NCBI RefSeq assembly: GCF_030684675.1
Contig: NZ_JAUXXZ010000043.1
Span: 99,566-163,565, forward strand
DNA: 64,000 nucleotides
Direction: 5' to 3'
DNA from: Daejeonella sp.
Lineage (GTDB): Bacteria > Bacteroidota > Bacteroidia > Sphingobacteriales > Sphingobacteriaceae
Part shown: positions 1 to 9,664 of the stretch, one piece after another
Position numbering within the stretch: position 1 is the stretch's first letter
Layout: each line of letters starts with the position of its first letter
Made by a program: the position numbers and the translations under genes
The notes under the pieces: generated by a model
What the model was told of the DNA's origin: nothing
The model's database searches: none
Seen by the model: only the letters and a program-made list of their open reading frames with translations

Positions 1-2358
1 GGCTATTGGCTTTCCAATGGTTGCAGCTACCGACAGATCTGTGTTTAAAATCCCGCTTGAGCTTACAACACAGGCCTCAGTAAGGCCGTAGTTGTCGATT
101 ACTGTAAAGGGCAGCAGCGCGGTGGGTCTCCGTCGCATTTTGTCGCCACCAATCAGCACATATCTCAGATGCATCTTAGCCGGCCAATCCAGCGCAAACA
201 TTAACTCAGCAAGTGGAGTTGGCCAAAAACAGACAGTGATGTTTTGCTCAATTACTTCTCTCTGTAGAGCCTGCACATCAAGTAAAAGTTCCCGGTTCAG
301 AATATGAAGAGCAGCCCCGGCGAAAAGCGTGGGCCATATTTCCCAAACACTTGCATCGAATGATATCCCGGCAACTTGTGTGCAGTGATCTGCAGTAGTG
401 ACACCAAAAGATGTATTGTGCCAATGAACCAAATTTTGGAGCGCCTTATGATGTATAGCCACCCCCTTGGGCTTCCCGGTGGACCCCGAAGTGTAAATTA
501 CATAAGCCGGGTCAGTAGGCTGGATATAAATTACAGGTGCATATTCGGGGTATGACTCCAGGTTTATATCCTGCAGGCAAATAACAGGCAACACATCTGA
601 TTGAATCGAATGGTCATGATTAGTGAGCAATACGGTCGCGCCAGAATCGCCCAGTATAAATTCCCTGTGCTCAGTTGGGTGGGCAACATCGATTGCAAGG
701 TAAGCACATCCCGCTTTCAATACCGCTAAAAAACAAACAATCATCTCAGGTGAACGCTCCATGCAAACAGCAATGATCTTACCCTTGGTAACATTCTTTA
801 ACAAAAATTGACTTAACCGGTTAGATTGCTGGTCCAATTCAGCATAGTTGAGGCGGTATTGATTATGAAAGATGGCGGGCGAATGTGGGGTTTCAAGAGC
901 CCTTTGGCGAATCATCTCGACGACTGTAATGCCGGGGTAGGTCTGTAAAGTTGAATTCCACTTTAGAACCTCCTTACGCTCCTCCTGGGTTATGAAACTA
1001 TATTTTGAGATAACCTTTTGAGGGTCTTTTATAACGGCATCTATTAACCTGCAAAAATGCACGGCCATGCGTTCGATGGTCGCACGATGAAACAAATCAG
1101 TATTGAATTGAAAAGTTCCGTGTAAGCCATCAGCTGTGGCAGTAATACCGGCTGTCAGATCATATTTTGTAGTATTATTTTGAACTGTAATCGGCGTCAG
1201 TAACAAACCACCAAAGGCGCTGCCTTCGGTTGCGCCGACTTGCATAGTAAACATTGTCTGGAACAATGGGTTGCGGCTAGCGTCTCGTCTTACGCCTAAC
1301 TCGTCAAGCAGTTTCTCAAAGGGTACGTCCTGGTTGTCATACACTTTCATTGCATCGCTTTTAACCTCTTTAAGGAAGTCAAAAAAGCTATCATCGGCAT
1401 CCGGCTTAAGTCTGAATACGACAATATTCACCAAAAATCCAATCAGCGATTCCCATTCGTTTCTGTTCCTGTTGGCAACTACTGATCCTATCAACATATC
1501 GTCTTGCAGGGTATACCTGGATAGCAATACGCTAAATACAGCGAGCATGGTCATGTACAATGTGGCACCAGCTTGATCTGCTATTTGTTTAAGACGCCTG
1601 TGTTGTTCTTCTGGTATAAAGAAGGATACGGAGTCGCCGGAAAAGGTTTGCACCGGACCTCGGGGATTGTCTAACAAAAAGTTAACACTTTCCGGCGCAC
1701 CATGCAGAAACTCTTTCCAAAAGTCAAGCTGGTCTTGCATAGCGCCTGCTTCAAACTGCTCCCGCTGCCAAATGGTATAATCGGCATACTGGAAAGGCAA
1801 CTCCGGCAAAGGAACCGGTAAATCTTGCATTATTGCATCATAAGCGATCTGCAATTCGCGGGCAAACACACCTACCGACCAACCATCTGAGATGATGTGA
1901 TGAAAGCAAAAACTTAAGACATGCTTTTCTGCCGAGCACCTTATCACTTTTATGCGAAACAAAGGGCCTTTTTCAATGTCGAAAACGAATCTGCTTTCTT
2001 CAAGGCAAATAGCGTTAATCCTATCTTCCGATAATGGCACTAAAGCCAGGTCTTCAACTTCTATTTCAACTATTGTGTTTGGATGTACTACCTGTACCGC
2101 TTTATCCTGGATAAGTTCAAATGTTGTACGAAAAGTTTCATGTCTGTTCACCAGAAATTGTATGGCGCTTTTGAATACCGAAATTTCAAATGTCCCCCCG
2201 ACATAAAAAGCCCCATAAATATTAAACGCACTTCCCACATCCTCCATCTGCTGGATAACCCATAACCGCTGTTGCGCAAATGACAGCGGAAAGGCATAGA
2301 TATCATGGTCAGCACCGGAGTGCTGATTATCCAGTATAGATGGGTTGGGCTGCTTCAA
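1..2358 (-). CDS. NRPS, partial (C-A...), predicted Leu module
   Basis: Last gene of the leftward NRPS operon; it runs off the left window edge, so its 3' part is missing. A full condensation domain (coding about 2310-1000) has an intact HHIISDG motif and should join the upstream peptide to this module's residue. An adenylation domain follows (about 940-1) with the core motif YTSGSTGKPKG. Residues at the Stachelhaus positions, aligned by eye to GrsA, are D-A-W-F-L-G-N-V-V, which matches a well-known leucine code. The frame has no ATG before the C domain. A TTG at 2358, 6 bases after the stop of the upstream NRPS, is the best start; the first in-frame ATG (about 2249) would cut into the C domain. 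The A domain closely resembles the second A domain of the preceding protein, suggesting module duplication. PCP and any further modules or thioesterase lie outside the window. Confidence 0.93.
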   Translation of the reverse strand, partial: MKQPNPSILDNQHSGADHDIYAFPLSFAQQRLWVIQQMEDVGSAFNIYGAFYVGGTFEISVFKSAIQFLVNRHETFRTTFELIQDKAVQVVHPNTIVEIEVEDLALVPLSEDRINAICLEESRFVFDIEKGPLFRIKVIRCSAEKHVLSFCFHHIISDGWSVGVFARELQIAYDAIMQDLPVPLPELPFQYADYTIWQREQFEAGAMQDQLDFWKEFLHGAPESVNFLLDNPRGPVQTFSGDSVSFFIPEEQHRRLKQIADQAGATLYMTMLAVFSVLLSRYTLQDDMLIGSVVANRNRNEWESLIGFLVNIVVFRLKPDADDSFFDFLKEVKSDAMKVYDNQDVPFEKLLDELGVRRDASRNPLFQTMFTMQVGATEGSAFGGLLLTPITVQNNTTKYDLTAGITATADGLHGTFQFNTDLFHRATIERMAVHFCRLIDAVIKDPQKVISKYSFITQEERKEVLKWNSTLQTYPGITVVEMIRQRALETPHSPAIFHNQYRLNYAELDQQSNRLSQFLLKNVTKGKIIAVCMERSPEMIVCFLAVLKAGCAYLAIDVAHPTEHREFILGDSGATVLLTNHDHSIQSDVLPVICLQDINLESYPEYAPVIYIQPTDPAYVIYTSGSTGKPKGVAIHHKALQNLVHWHNTSFGVTTADHCTQVAGISFDASVWEIWPTLFAGAALHILNRELLLDVQALQREVIEQNITVCFWPTPLAELMFALDWPAKMHLRYVLIGGDKMRRRPTALLPFTVIDNYGLTEACVVSSSGILNTDLSVAATIGKPIA

Positions 2359-2363
2359 TTTTT

Positions 2364-5300
2364 TTATATTTTATATTGCTGCCTGGACACCCGTTCAATA
2401 GTTATTGGTTCGGATGCCGTAGGTTTAAGTTCAGCTACGAGCATGTCTAATCCTGCAGCCATAGCAGATAACCCACTGTTGTCAAAAAAGAAACTTACTG
2501 GAACATCTAAACTGTATGTTTCCGCCACCCTCGATCGTAATTTGATAACAAGCAAGGAGTGCCCGCCCAAATCAAAAAAATCATCGTTCTTTTTAACCGT
2601 TACGTGTGTCAGCAGGCTGCTCCACAAGCCGGCAAGCTTTTTTTCTGCTGGTGTAAATTTATCTGCATCACACAAAGGCTTTTCCGCGCTATACCATTCT
2701 GAAGCTTGCTGCCCCAAGGCTTTGAAGTCGGTTTTGTAGTGCTCTGTGACAGGTATACTAGGCAGACGGAAGAGCGCAGCAGGCACCATATATGCAGGAA
2801 GTTTCAAATTGAGGAATGTTTTCAGTTCTTCCTCAATGGAGACAGAGGGTTCCGCGGAGACATAAAAACCAAATAGGATATTGTCCGCACCGAATTCATT
2901 GCTGCAAATAACAGCAGCGTCAGAAATGTCCGGGTGTTTCATTAGGCAGGACTCTACCTCAGCAAGTTCTATACGATGACCTCTAATTTTCACCTGTCTG
3001 TCCACTCGCTCCAGAAATTTTATTTCGCCTGTGTCGGTATAAGTACCGATGTCGCCCGTTTTATAAAGAGTTGGGTAAGGTATCGCTGCAAATGGATTAG
3101 GGATAAACCGCTCATGATTAAGTTTTGGCTGGTTGTTGTATCCGTTTAAAGTCAATCCGTCACCCGCAATACAGATTTCGCCATACACACCTGCTGGAAC
3201 CAGCTGCAAATGATTATCGAGTATTAATACGCAGTTGTTAGCGATAGGTCGGCCAATTGTCGCTGGCTCATCCGGGTTTGTGGATACAACGCCACTAATG
3301 TTCACCACACAGGATTCGGCCAAGCCATAGTTGTCTATTATTGTGAAAGGCAGTTGCCGGTCTGGCTTTTGCCTTAATTTATCGCCACCAATGTGCACAT
3401 ATCGTAAAGGCATATTTGCTGGCCAGTCGAGCGCAAACATTAGTTCGGCCAGCGGAGTTGGCCAAAAACAAACGCTGAACTTTTGCTCGATGACTTTTCT
3501 TTGTAAAGCCTTTATATCCAGAAGCAATTCTTTATTGATTATATGCAATGCAGCACCTGCAATCAGCGGCGGCCATATCTCAAAAATGCTTGCATCAAAA
3601 GATATACTTGCTACCTGGGTACAGTGATCAATTGCGGTAATGTTAAAAGTAGAGTTATGCCATTGAACCAGGTTTTGCAAGGCCTTGTGGTGAATTGTCG
3701 TCCCCTTTGGACGTCCTGTGGAGCCTGAAGTATATATCACATATGCAGCGTCAGTAGGTTGCACATTCACTATATGTTCGCCCGGGAGGTACCCAGCAAA
3801 AGAAACATCTTCTAGTGTAATAATGCGTAAGCCATCGTTTAACCTCCCCTTATTGGCAGCATCGGCAAGAACTAAAACGGCCTCACTATCTTCAAGCAAG
3901 AAGTTGATATGGTCGTCCGGATGGGAAATGTCAAGAGCAAGATAAGCGCACCCTGCCTTAAGAATTGCTAAAAAGCAGACGATCATCTGTGGCGACCGAT
4001 CCATATAAACGGCTATAACACTTGCCTTACTAACCTGCTGAAGCAGATGGTGACTTAAGCAATTAGACTGATCCTCCAGTTCGGCGTAAGTGAGAATATT
4101 GGTCCCTGAAACAAGGGCTGCCGACTGCGGAGATCTTAACGCCTGTTGCGTGATCATCGCGGCAACCGAATCTGCAGGGTAATTTTGTTGCGTAGCATTC
4201 CAATCGCCAAGTATTAGGTTTTGTTCCGCATCGGTAACAAGACTAATATCTTTCAACGGTACCAAAGGCTTAGTAATCACCTGGTTAAGCAGATGTTCGA
4301 AATGCGCGCAAAAGCGCTTCATATCATCCTCGTCAAAAAGATCGGCGTTGTATTCGATATAGCCTTGTAAACGGGGCTTATCATCAATCGAAAACACAAT
4401 GTCAAACTTAGCCTGCCTTTCATGAACTGGTATATCCTGAATGGTGATACCATCAAATTCCAGTTTCTGACCTCCTTCATTGTGAACCGCAAAAAACGTC
4501 TGGAACATAGGGGCATAATCTTTTTCCCTTTCAATATTAAGCTCTTTTACCAATTCCTCAAATGGTATATCCTGGTGTGCAAAGGCCTCTATAGTTTCAT
4601 TTTTTACATGATCAACAAGATCCTTAAACGTGTAGCTATCATTAAAGCTAGTGCGAAGTACAAGCGTATTCACAAAAAAGCCTATCAGGTTTTCTACTTC
4701 TTTATAGTTACGATTGGCCACGGGCGTTCCCACCTGTAGGTCAAATGCACCTGTGTATTTGTGCAAAAGAAGCGCGAATACCGAATAAAGTGTCATGAAC
4801 ATGCTCGACTGTTCTTTGATGCTGAATTGTCGAACATTGATGGATAACTCCTCGGGCAGTGTAAATGGTATCACACCGCCTCTGTGGCTTTTGATATCTG
4901 CACGTTTTTTGGCAAATGGAAGGCTCATAGACGGGGTGATTCCCTCGAGCTTCTTTCTCCAAAACGCAATCTGCAAGGGACCTGTTTGTGCTATCAACTG
5001 TGCCTGCCAATGGGCAAAGTCGGCATAGCTGAATTTATTTTCTTTAAATTCTGGTTGGCGTCCTGCGGCAATAGCGTTATAACATGCAATAAGTTCATTG
5101 GTAAAAATATTGGCCGACCATTCATCCATAATAATATGATGTATATTAAGGAAAAGGTAGCTCGTATTGATATCTGCTTTAATCAACTTGGCGGTAAGCA
5201 GCGGTCCTGTCTCCAGGTTAAAAACATGGGTCCGTTCGACTGACCCTATTTCTTCTAGCTTCGCCTCCAATGCATCAGCTGTTAGTGATGACAAGTCGTA

Positions 5301-8300
5301 GGCTGAGAAGTAATCGATAAATGGTTGCTCTTTTACAATTTGTAAAAGAATATCTTCTTCAGAGCTGAAAACAGTGCGTAAAATAGCATGACGCTTGCAC
5401 AAATAGTCGAAGCTTTGTTTGAGCGCTTGTGCATCAATAAATCCCGAAAGCTTCATTGTAACGGGCATATTGTACATGGTATTACCCGGATTTAACAAGT
5501 GTAGAAACCAGAGACGCTTTTGTGCATAGGACATCTGAACTGGAGTATCCGCCGCAATTTTTTTAAACGTCGGCATTTTTCGAGGCCTTATGCCATCATT
5601 GTCAATGTACTCCTGCAAACCCTTGATGGTTGGATACCTAAATAAGTCCCTCAGCTGAACCTCAATATTCAGCGCTTCCCGGATGCGGGAAATTAATTGC
5701 ATGGCCAGCAATGAATGACCTCCCACCTCAAAGAAGTTATCATGAATACCAATGTTGGTGATAGACAATACTTCTTGCCAGATAGAGGTTAGCACAATTT
5801 GGGTTGGATTTTGTGCGGTGTCCCTATGATCGGGTTGCTGCAAGCGATAATCGATAGCAAGTAGTGCCTTGGTGTCGAGCTTGCCATTTTGATTTACTGG
5901 AATGTTGTTCACCCTGACAATGAAAGTCGGCACCATATAATCGGGCAGCAAACCCGAAATATGTTGCACAAGGCTAGCTCGAGGTATATCATTACCGCTC
6001 TTTGTGGTGAAATAAGCAATGAGTATATTGCCACCTTGGTTATCCTTATCAGTCAACACAACCGCTTTATCAATCCCGACGAACGAAGTGATACATTCGG
6101 CTATTTCACCTGGCTCAATCCTGTGTCCGCGTATCTTAACCTGGAAGTCTTTGCGACCCAAGTATTCAATTTTTCCATCAGGAAGCCACCTGCCAATATC
6201 CCCAGTTCTATAAGCAATGCCGGAATCCCAGGGGTCATTTATAAATCTTTCTGCAGTTAAATCGGAAGCATTCAAGTATCCTGCGCCTACGCCCTTCCCA
6301 CCTATCAATATCTCGCCCGGAATACCGATGGGGCTTAGCGCTCCGGCTCCATCTGTTATATAAGCTCTTATATTTGACAACGGCTTGCCTAAATAAATCC
6401 TGTCAGTATCAGTTCCCAGGATACCTGTAAGACATCCAACTGTAGTTTCAGTCGGCCCATAATGGTTTACCAGGCGGGCCAGCGGCGCTTTTTTCCTAAT
6501 GATGTCTACGTGGGTTTTTGTCAGCGCCTCTCCTCCGCTTACTACAAGCTGAATTTTGGTCGACACTACATCCAAATTATCGAGCATCAAAATGTGTGAC
6601 GGGGTAAGCTTTATGGAATCTATACCGGTTTCTTCACTAAAGCATTTGGTTAACACCTCGTCTAAGTGATGTTCCTCGCTAAACACGAAAAGAGTTTTAC
6701 CGTTCATTAGTGAACCAAATATCCCGGTGAGGGTAAAATCAAATGTTATGGTGGTGAAAAAAACGAAGTTGCCGACAAGCTTTTCGCGGCGTATCGCGAG
6801 CGTATAGTTCACTGCGTTGCTATGGGTCAGCAAACAGGCTTTTGGCTTTCCTGTGGAGCCCGAAGTAAATATCACATAGGCTATATCATCTGGTGATAGT
6901 GCAGGGTTCTGGAGGGTGCTATCAAGAGGTATAGCAACATTGGGATCTGTGTCTATGAATATTTGCTGAATACTCCCGGAGGGAATGAGTGATGTAAGTT
7001 TTTGCTGCATCAGTACTTTGCGGGCACTGGTCACTTCAAGCATTATGGCTATTCTTTCAGCCGGGTACATTACTGACAAAGGTAAATAAGCGGCACCAGC
7101 CTTTAAGATACCGAGTATACCAATGATAGTGTAAGCGGATCTTTCTGTTAATAAGCCTATGATATCACCTGTCATGACATCGCGTGTTAGCAGATAGCTG
7201 GCAACTCCATTGGATAAGTGATCGATCTCCCGGTAGGTATATTGTTTTTCACCATCAACAACCGCAATGTTTTGAGGCGAGAGTTGTGCCTGCTTTTGGA
7301 ACAGTTGGTGAAGGAGGAATTCGCTGTCTGACAGGTAGTATTGTGGATGGTTAAAGTTATCCAGGATCAGCGAGACTTCCTCATTGCTTATCACCGGAAG
7401 CCCGTCTAAATGTTCCTCTTTTTCACCCAAAAGTTTATCGAGGATATTTAGATACTGAGACGTAAAAAAGTCAATGTAAACTTCATCATAACTCTTGGTG
7501 TTGAACGAGAAATTTAATGTTAATGAGTTGTTAGACCGGTTGTACAACCCTTGTAGCGCCAGGTCGTGATCCTGGAACGAGTCAAAAGATGTTTGTGCGT
7601 AAAAACACACTTCGCCGTTTTGAAGTGTACTGCTTGTCTCTTCCAGATCGAACAAGAATGGCATATGATCAATAGGAAGGCCTTTTTCATCTGCAAATTG
7701 TAAGGCATTATAAAAAAGTTGCCATTTATAAGAATTCTCTTTTTCGGTGCTGATGGCGTTCAGCAATTGTTTAAAAGTGACATTGGAGGCAGTATCAATA
7801 ACCAATGGAATGAACTGATCGAGGAAGCCATACAACGTTTGTACCTCATCGGCAATACGCCCGTTTGCTTTTATGCCAATAGGTATGACCTCAAAGTCAC
7901 ATAATTTACGCAGCAGAATACTATAGGCAGACAGTAGGAAGGTATATAGATCAGTTTGGTTATTTTTACAGAATTGCTGGATTTTAGATGTAACTGAAGA
8001 TAAAACAGCTACGCTTTTAACAACATAAACAGGTAGAAGTTGCCCATTCGGTTTTGCATAAGGGATGTTGACCGGTGTACAGGTTTTGATTACTCGGTTC
8101 CAATAGGCACGTCCTTGTTCTGCTTCTTCCATTAAAACATCATTTTGCCATTCAGAAAAATCAATGAACTGAATCCCATCAACACCATAATCAACGCTTT
8201 GCGGATTACTGTAGGCACTACAAAGTGCTTCGAAAAAGATCCTGTATGATGTTTTGTCGAAACTCAAAGCAGGTAAGTAAAATTCAAGTTTTAAAAGTTG

Positions 8301-8669
8301 TGGCGTTTCGCTGATTAGAAATAATGAGAACGGCTGTCCATTATTGTATGCTGAATTCGCTATTTCTAGCCTCTGAGATGAGTTTAACGTGGTTTGCAAA
8401 AGTTGAGGCATGGTTTGCGATGTTACCTGCGTTACAGGTACTTCAAGTCCATCATACTGTTCATAAACCAGCCTGAAAGTTTCGTTTTTGCAGGTACAGG
8501 CATGAATGGCATCTACTAATTTTGAGATGTTAATATTACTGCTGATATATATATTCCACACCGATATTTCGGGCAAATTTTTATTGACAAGGTATCGCCA
8601 GGCTCTTTTTTGTTGGATGGCAATGTGGTAACTGGTTGTGGTTGGTGGTTTAGGATTCATTTTAGACAA
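2364..8669 (-). CDS. NRPS: interface-like degenerate C, A (Asp), PCP, C, A (Leu-like), PCP
   Basis: A 2101-residue two-module peptide synthetase. Residues 1-445 have the length and fold pattern of a condensation domain, but at the HHxxxDG site (133-139) the sequence reads P-A-L-S-F-D-K, so both histidines and the glycine are lost. This fits the catalytically dead 'interface' domains that precede Asp/His A domains partnered with stand-alone beta-hydroxylases. The first A domain (about 450-950) reads D-F-T-K-V-G-H-V-G, close to the known Asp code. A PCP follows (GGHSL near 978), then a C domain (HHIIMDE near 1170, Gly to Glu), a second A domain (D-A-F-F-H-G-N-V-V, a Leu-like but unassigned code) and a second PCP (GGHSL near 2030). 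It lies 4 bases after the hydroxylase gene and 5 bases before the partial NRPS. The C domain serving the Asp module is the last domain of the protein coded at 9665-17416. Confidence 0.95.
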   Translation of the reverse strand: MSKMNPKPPTTTSYHIAIQQKRAWRYLVNKNLPEISVWNIYISSNINISKLVDAIHACTCKNETFRLVYEQYDGLEVPVTQVTSQTMPQLLQTTLNSSQRLEIANSAYNNGQPFSLFLISETPQLLKLEFYLPALSFDKTSYRIFFEALCSAYSNPQSVDYGVDGIQFIDFSEWQNDVLMEEAEQGRAYWNRVIKTCTPVNIPYAKPNGQLLPVYVVKSVAVLSSVTSKIQQFCKNNQTDLYTFLLSAYSILLRKLCDFEVIPIGIKANGRIADEVQTLYGFLDQFIPLVIDTASNVTFKQLLNAISTEKENSYKWQLFYNALQFADEKGLPIDHMPFLFDLEETSSTLQNGEVCFYAQTSFDSFQDHDLALQGLYNRSNNSLTLNFSFNTKSYDEVYIDFFTSQYLNILDKLLGEKEEHLDGLPVISNEEVSLILDNFNHPQYYLSDSEFLLHQLFQKQAQLSPQNIAVVDGEKQYTYREIDHLSNGVASYLLTRDVMTGDIIGLLTERSAYTIIGILGILKAGAAYLPLSVMYPAERIAIMLEVTSARKVLMQQKLTSLIPSGSIQQIFIDTDPNVAIPLDSTLQNPALSPDDIAYVIFTSGSTGKPKACLLTHSNAVNYTLAIRREKLVGNFVFFTTITFDFTLTGIFGSLMNGKTLFVFSEEHHLDEVLTKCFSEETGIDSIKLTPSHILMLDNLDVVSTKIQLVVSGGEALTKTHVDIIRKKAPLARLVNHYGPTETTVGCLTGILGTDTDRIYLGKPLSNIRAYITDGAGALSPIGIPGEILIGGKGVGAGYLNASDLTAERFINDPWDSGIAYRTGDIGRWLPDGKIEYLGRKDFQVKIRGHRIEPGEIAECITSFVGIDKAVVLTDKDNQGGNILIAYFTTKSGNDIPRASLVQHISGLLPDYMVPTFIVRVNNIPVNQNGKLDTKALLAIDYRLQQPDHRDTAQNPTQIVLTSIWQEVLSITNIGIHDNFFEVGGHSLLAMQLISRIREALNIEVQLRDLFRYPTIKGLQEYIDNDGIRPRKMPTFKKIAADTPVQMSYAQKRLWFLHLLNPGNTMYNMPVTMKLSGFIDAQALKQSFDYLCKRHAILRTVFSSEEDILLQIVKEQPFIDYFSAYDLSSLTADALEAKLEEIGSVERTHVFNLETGPLLTAKLIKADINTSYLFLNIHHIIMDEWSANIFTNELIACYNAIAAGRQPEFKENKFSYADFAHWQAQLIAQTGPLQIAFWRKKLEGITPSMSLPFAKKRADIKSHRGGVIPFTLPEELSINVRQFSIKEQSSMFMTLYSVFALLLHKYTGAFDLQVGTPVANRNYKEVENLIGFFVNTLVLRTSFNDSYTFKDLVDHVKNETIEAFAHQDIPFEELVKELNIEREKDYAPMFQTFFAVHNEGGQKLEFDGITIQDIPVHERQAKFDIVFSIDDKPRLQGYIEYNADLFDEDDMKRFCAHFEHLLNQVITKPLVPLKDISLVTDAEQNLILGDWNATQQNYPADSVAAMITQQALRSPQSAALVSGTNILTYAELEDQSNCLSHHLLQQVSKASVIAVYMDRSPQMIVCFLAILKAGCAYLALDISHPDDHINFLLEDSEAVLVLADAANKGRLNDGLRIITLEDVSFAGYLPGEHIVNVQPTDAAYVIYTSGSTGRPKGTTIHHKALQNLVQWHNSTFNITAIDHCTQVASISFDASIFEIWPPLIAGAALHIINKELLLDIKALQRKVIEQKFSVCFWPTPLAELMFALDWPANMPLRYVHIGGDKLRQKPDRQLPFTIIDNYGLAESCVVNISGVVSTNPDEPATIGRPIANNCVLILDNHLQLVPAGVYGEICIAGDGLTLNGYNNQPKLNHERFIPNPFAAIPYPTLYKTGDIGTYTDTGEIKFLERVDRQVKIRGHRIELAEVESCLMKHPDISDAAVICSNEFGADNILFGFYVSAEPSVSIEEELKTFLNLKLPAYMVPAALFRLPSIPVTEHYKTDFKALGQQASEWYSAEKPLCDADKFTPAEKKLAGLWSSLLTHVTVKKNDDFFDLGGHSLLVIKLRSRVAETYSLDVPVSFFFDNSGLSAMAAGLDMLVAELKPTASEPITIERVSRQQYKI

Positions 8670-8673
8670 AAAC

Positions 8674-9663
8674 TTAATACATCCCTACTAATACTTTTCT
8701 TGTTCCTTTGAATGGCATTCTACCGTGCGCAACCTTCATATTATCAAGCAATAACAGGTCATTTGTTTGCCATGGAAATACAATGGATGCTTTTCTATAA
8801 ATATCATTAATCAGATATATCACCTCGTCGTCAATGCGGCTACCATCGCCAAAACATGCGTTTCGCGGCAGTTCATCTTCGTCTACCAATGCCAGCAGAC
8901 TCTGTCTTACTTCCTGCTCAAGGGCAGCAACATGAAAAAGATGTGCCTGATTAAACCACAACATCTCGTTAGTGCGTGGGTGCCGGCGGACAGCATCGCA
9001 AACCTGCCAGGTTTTTAAATAATCGCCACTCCACTTATAATTTATCCCTGCCTTGTCACAAAAGGCAGAGACACCGGACTTCTCTGTGGTTTGAAAAACA
9101 TCCTGCCACTTAAGGTCAAGGTCGCCGTAATAGCGTGTGTACATTACCTTTTTGCGTTCAAACTCCTCTCTTATCTCAAGCGGTATCATCTTATATACTT
9201 CGCCGCTGTGTGCCAATGGGGTAGCTCCACCCTCTTCAGCTGTGATTTTACTGTAAAAAACAATTTTCATCGGCCAAGTTGAAGTGTAGGACATTTCATT
9301 ATGCATTGGAATCTCCTGGTTGGCCGGATACTCCGTGGAAGTGTAAATTTTACCGCCAACATGCGCGCGTGGAGTAGATTTATATTTGTATTCTAATAAA
9401 TGGTCATTGGATAGCAAACTCATTATACTTGCAAAGCCATCCTGCCCGGCTATGTCAAAGCCCCTGAAGAGTATGGCACCGGCGTCATTCAGTTCCACAT
9501 AAACTGAATCCATATTTGCTGCCAGCCATTGCCTTAAATTTACATAACTAGCAAGGGGTGTAATCACCAATGGGAAAGCTGGGTAGCCCTCAAGTTTTCC
9601 TCTTTTTACCAACTCGTCTATGTTAGTAGAGATGGCTCTGCGTTCGGTTCTGGCAAACTTCAT
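8674..9663 (-). CDS. SyrP-like Fe(II)/2-oxoglutarate dioxygenase, probable aspartyl beta-hydroxylase
   Basis: A 329-residue TauD/TfdA-fold non-heme iron dioxygenase, closest by motif pattern to SyrP and related amino-acid beta-hydroxylases that act on PCP-bound Asp. The iron-binding HxE is H121-N-E123, in a conserved stretch PMHNEMSYT. The distal His lies in VAHGR near residue 312, followed by the Arg of GTRK expected to bind 2-oxoglutarate. The ATG at 9663 is one base after the upstream NRPS stop; an in-frame TTG three codons earlier is possible but less likely. Its position directly before the NRPS whose first A domain has an Asp-like code, and which opens with an inactive C-like domain, suggests it hydroxylates the beta carbon of PCP-bound Asp. 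Substrate and stereochemistry are inferred. A chlorinase is excluded because the iron-binding carboxylate is present. Confidence 0.9.
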   Translation of the reverse strand: MKFARTERRAISTNIDELVKRGKLEGYPAFPLVITPLASYVNLRQWLAANMDSVYVELNDAGAILFRGFDIAGQDGFASIMSLLSNDHLLEYKYKSTPRAHVGGKIYTSTEYPANQEIPMHNEMSYTSTWPMKIVFYSKITAEEGGATPLAHSGEVYKMIPLEIREEFERKKVMYTRYYGDLDLKWQDVFQTTEKSGVSAFCDKAGINYKWSGDYLKTWQVCDAVRRHPRTNEMLWFNQAHLFHVAALEQEVRQSLLALVDEDELPRNACFGDGSRIDDEVIYLINDIYRKASIVFPWQTNDLLLLDNMKVAHGRMPFKGTRKVLVGMY

Positions 9664-9664
9664 A

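Noticed and set aside
4422..4739. Plus-strand open frames inside the NRPS genes (for example 4422-4739, 23495-23854, 16721-17017)
   Set aside because: They lie antisense to strongly conserved NRPS domains and give proteins without recognisable pattern; they are shadows of the coding strand.
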